Assembly: GCF_031844685.1 (NCBI RefSeq)
Contig: NZ_CP134605.1
Location: 2,190,001-2,254,000, forward strand
DNA from: Streptomyces sp. ITFR-21
GTDB taxonomy: Bacteria; Actinomycetota; Actinomycetes; Streptomycetales; Streptomycetaceae
Length of the DNA: 64,000 nucleotides
Direction of reading: 5' to 3'
A program made the translations under genes and the position numbers. The notes under the pieces are model-generated. The model had not been told where the DNA came from, did no database searches, and saw only the letters and a list, made by a program, of their open reading frames with translations. Positions within the stretch are counted from its first letter, which is position 1, and each line of letters begins with the position of its first letter. Positions 63,888 to 64,000 of this stretch are shown in pieces.

Positions 63888-64000
63888 GTGAGTGCCAACT
63901 TCACCGTCCTGCTGGTCGCCGCGGGTCTCGCCGCGGCCGCGGGCACCGCCGCCCTTGTCAGCGCGCTCGGCGTGCGCCGCGAACTGTCCGCGCTGCGGCA
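63888..64000 (+). CDS. N-terminal fragment of a membrane-anchored protein (runs off the window)
   Basis: GTG with GGGAG 8 nt upstream opens a frame of 37 codons up to the window edge. The visible part is a hydrophobic helix (FTVLLVAAGLAAAAGTAALV) followed by VRRELSALR, which looks like the start of a coiled coil or linker. Family not recognisable. Confidence 0.55.
   Translation, partial: MSANFTVLLVAAGLAAAAGTAALVSALGVRRELSALR

Overview
The window is a high-GC, gene-dense stretch of actinobacterial chromosome, almost certainly from a streptomycete (Streptomycetaceae). The signs are strong GC bias at third codon positions, many GTG starts, a WhiB protein almost identical in design to Streptomyces WhiB, coenzyme F420 genes, a sortase E type LAETG surface protein and many leaderless promoters (TANNNT followed 6-8 nt later by ATG or GTG). 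From memory the gene order resembles the S. coelicolor segment from sahH to the acetyl-CoA acetyltransferase (about SCO3023-SCO3079). I could not check that alignment. I see no rRNA, tRNA, insertion sequence, prophage or CRISPR array.

Layout. 1-14.1 kb, mostly minus strand: S-adenosylhomocysteinase with a foldable RNA leader, a cation diffusion facilitator, then the sugar-phosphate group (manA, SIS-domain isomerase, Trm112-like protein, phosphomannomutase), DUF3499, a plus-strand metallopeptidase-like gene, a secreted DUF5719 protein coupled to a 1300-residue membrane glycosyltransferase, and whiB. 14.9-21 kb: a cysteine-rich leader peptide followed by cysteine dioxygenase, fbiA and fbiB (F420), a DNA glycosylase, a nucleotidyltransferase and a TIGR03089 protein.

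21.4-36.8 kb is the cell-envelope block. It holds six LytR-CpsA-Psr (LCP) proteins, of which two are tandem copies and one is a pseudoenzyme. Between them lie a family 2 glycosyltransferase, an acyl-CoA thioesterase, a small conserved protein, an LAETG-anchored surface protein and an acyl-CoA dehydrogenase. A UDP-glucose/GDP-mannose dehydrogenase and a GtrA flippase-like protein follow. With the mannose-phosphate genes upstream this looks like a supply-and-ligation set for cell-wall glycopolymers.

37.7-45.3 kb: purK-purE, a renal-type dipeptidase, a two-component system, and a partner-switching module (RsbW-like ATPase, STAS protein, SigB/F-type sigma factor). 45.4-51.2 kb: histidine catabolism (hutI, formimidoylglutamate deiminase, an M20 amidohydrolase, hutU). 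51.2-64 kb: a PLP decarboxylase, a membrane protein, an RpiR-type regulator, an MMPL transporter, an AMP-binding enzyme, a small membrane protein, cystathionine beta-synthase, an SGNH hydrolase, a thiolase and the start of one more gene.

The most interesting signals are: (1) a 32-codon apparently leaderless ORF with five Cys codons before cysteine dioxygenase, whose Cys27-Ser28-Cys29 codons are complementary to the dioxygenase ribosome binding site; (2) an LCP paralogue that kept its frame but lost the catalytic residues through a 186-bp deletion plus substitutions; (3) an 8-bp-closed multi-stem leader before sahH; (4) an 11-bp motif GATATCCGCCA shared by the whiB and DUF3499/metallopeptidase intergenic regions; (5) palindromic operators set exactly between -35 and -10 boxes of the rpiR and MMPL genes; and (6) a dispersed inverted-arm repeat that supplies the TAG stop codon of three genes.
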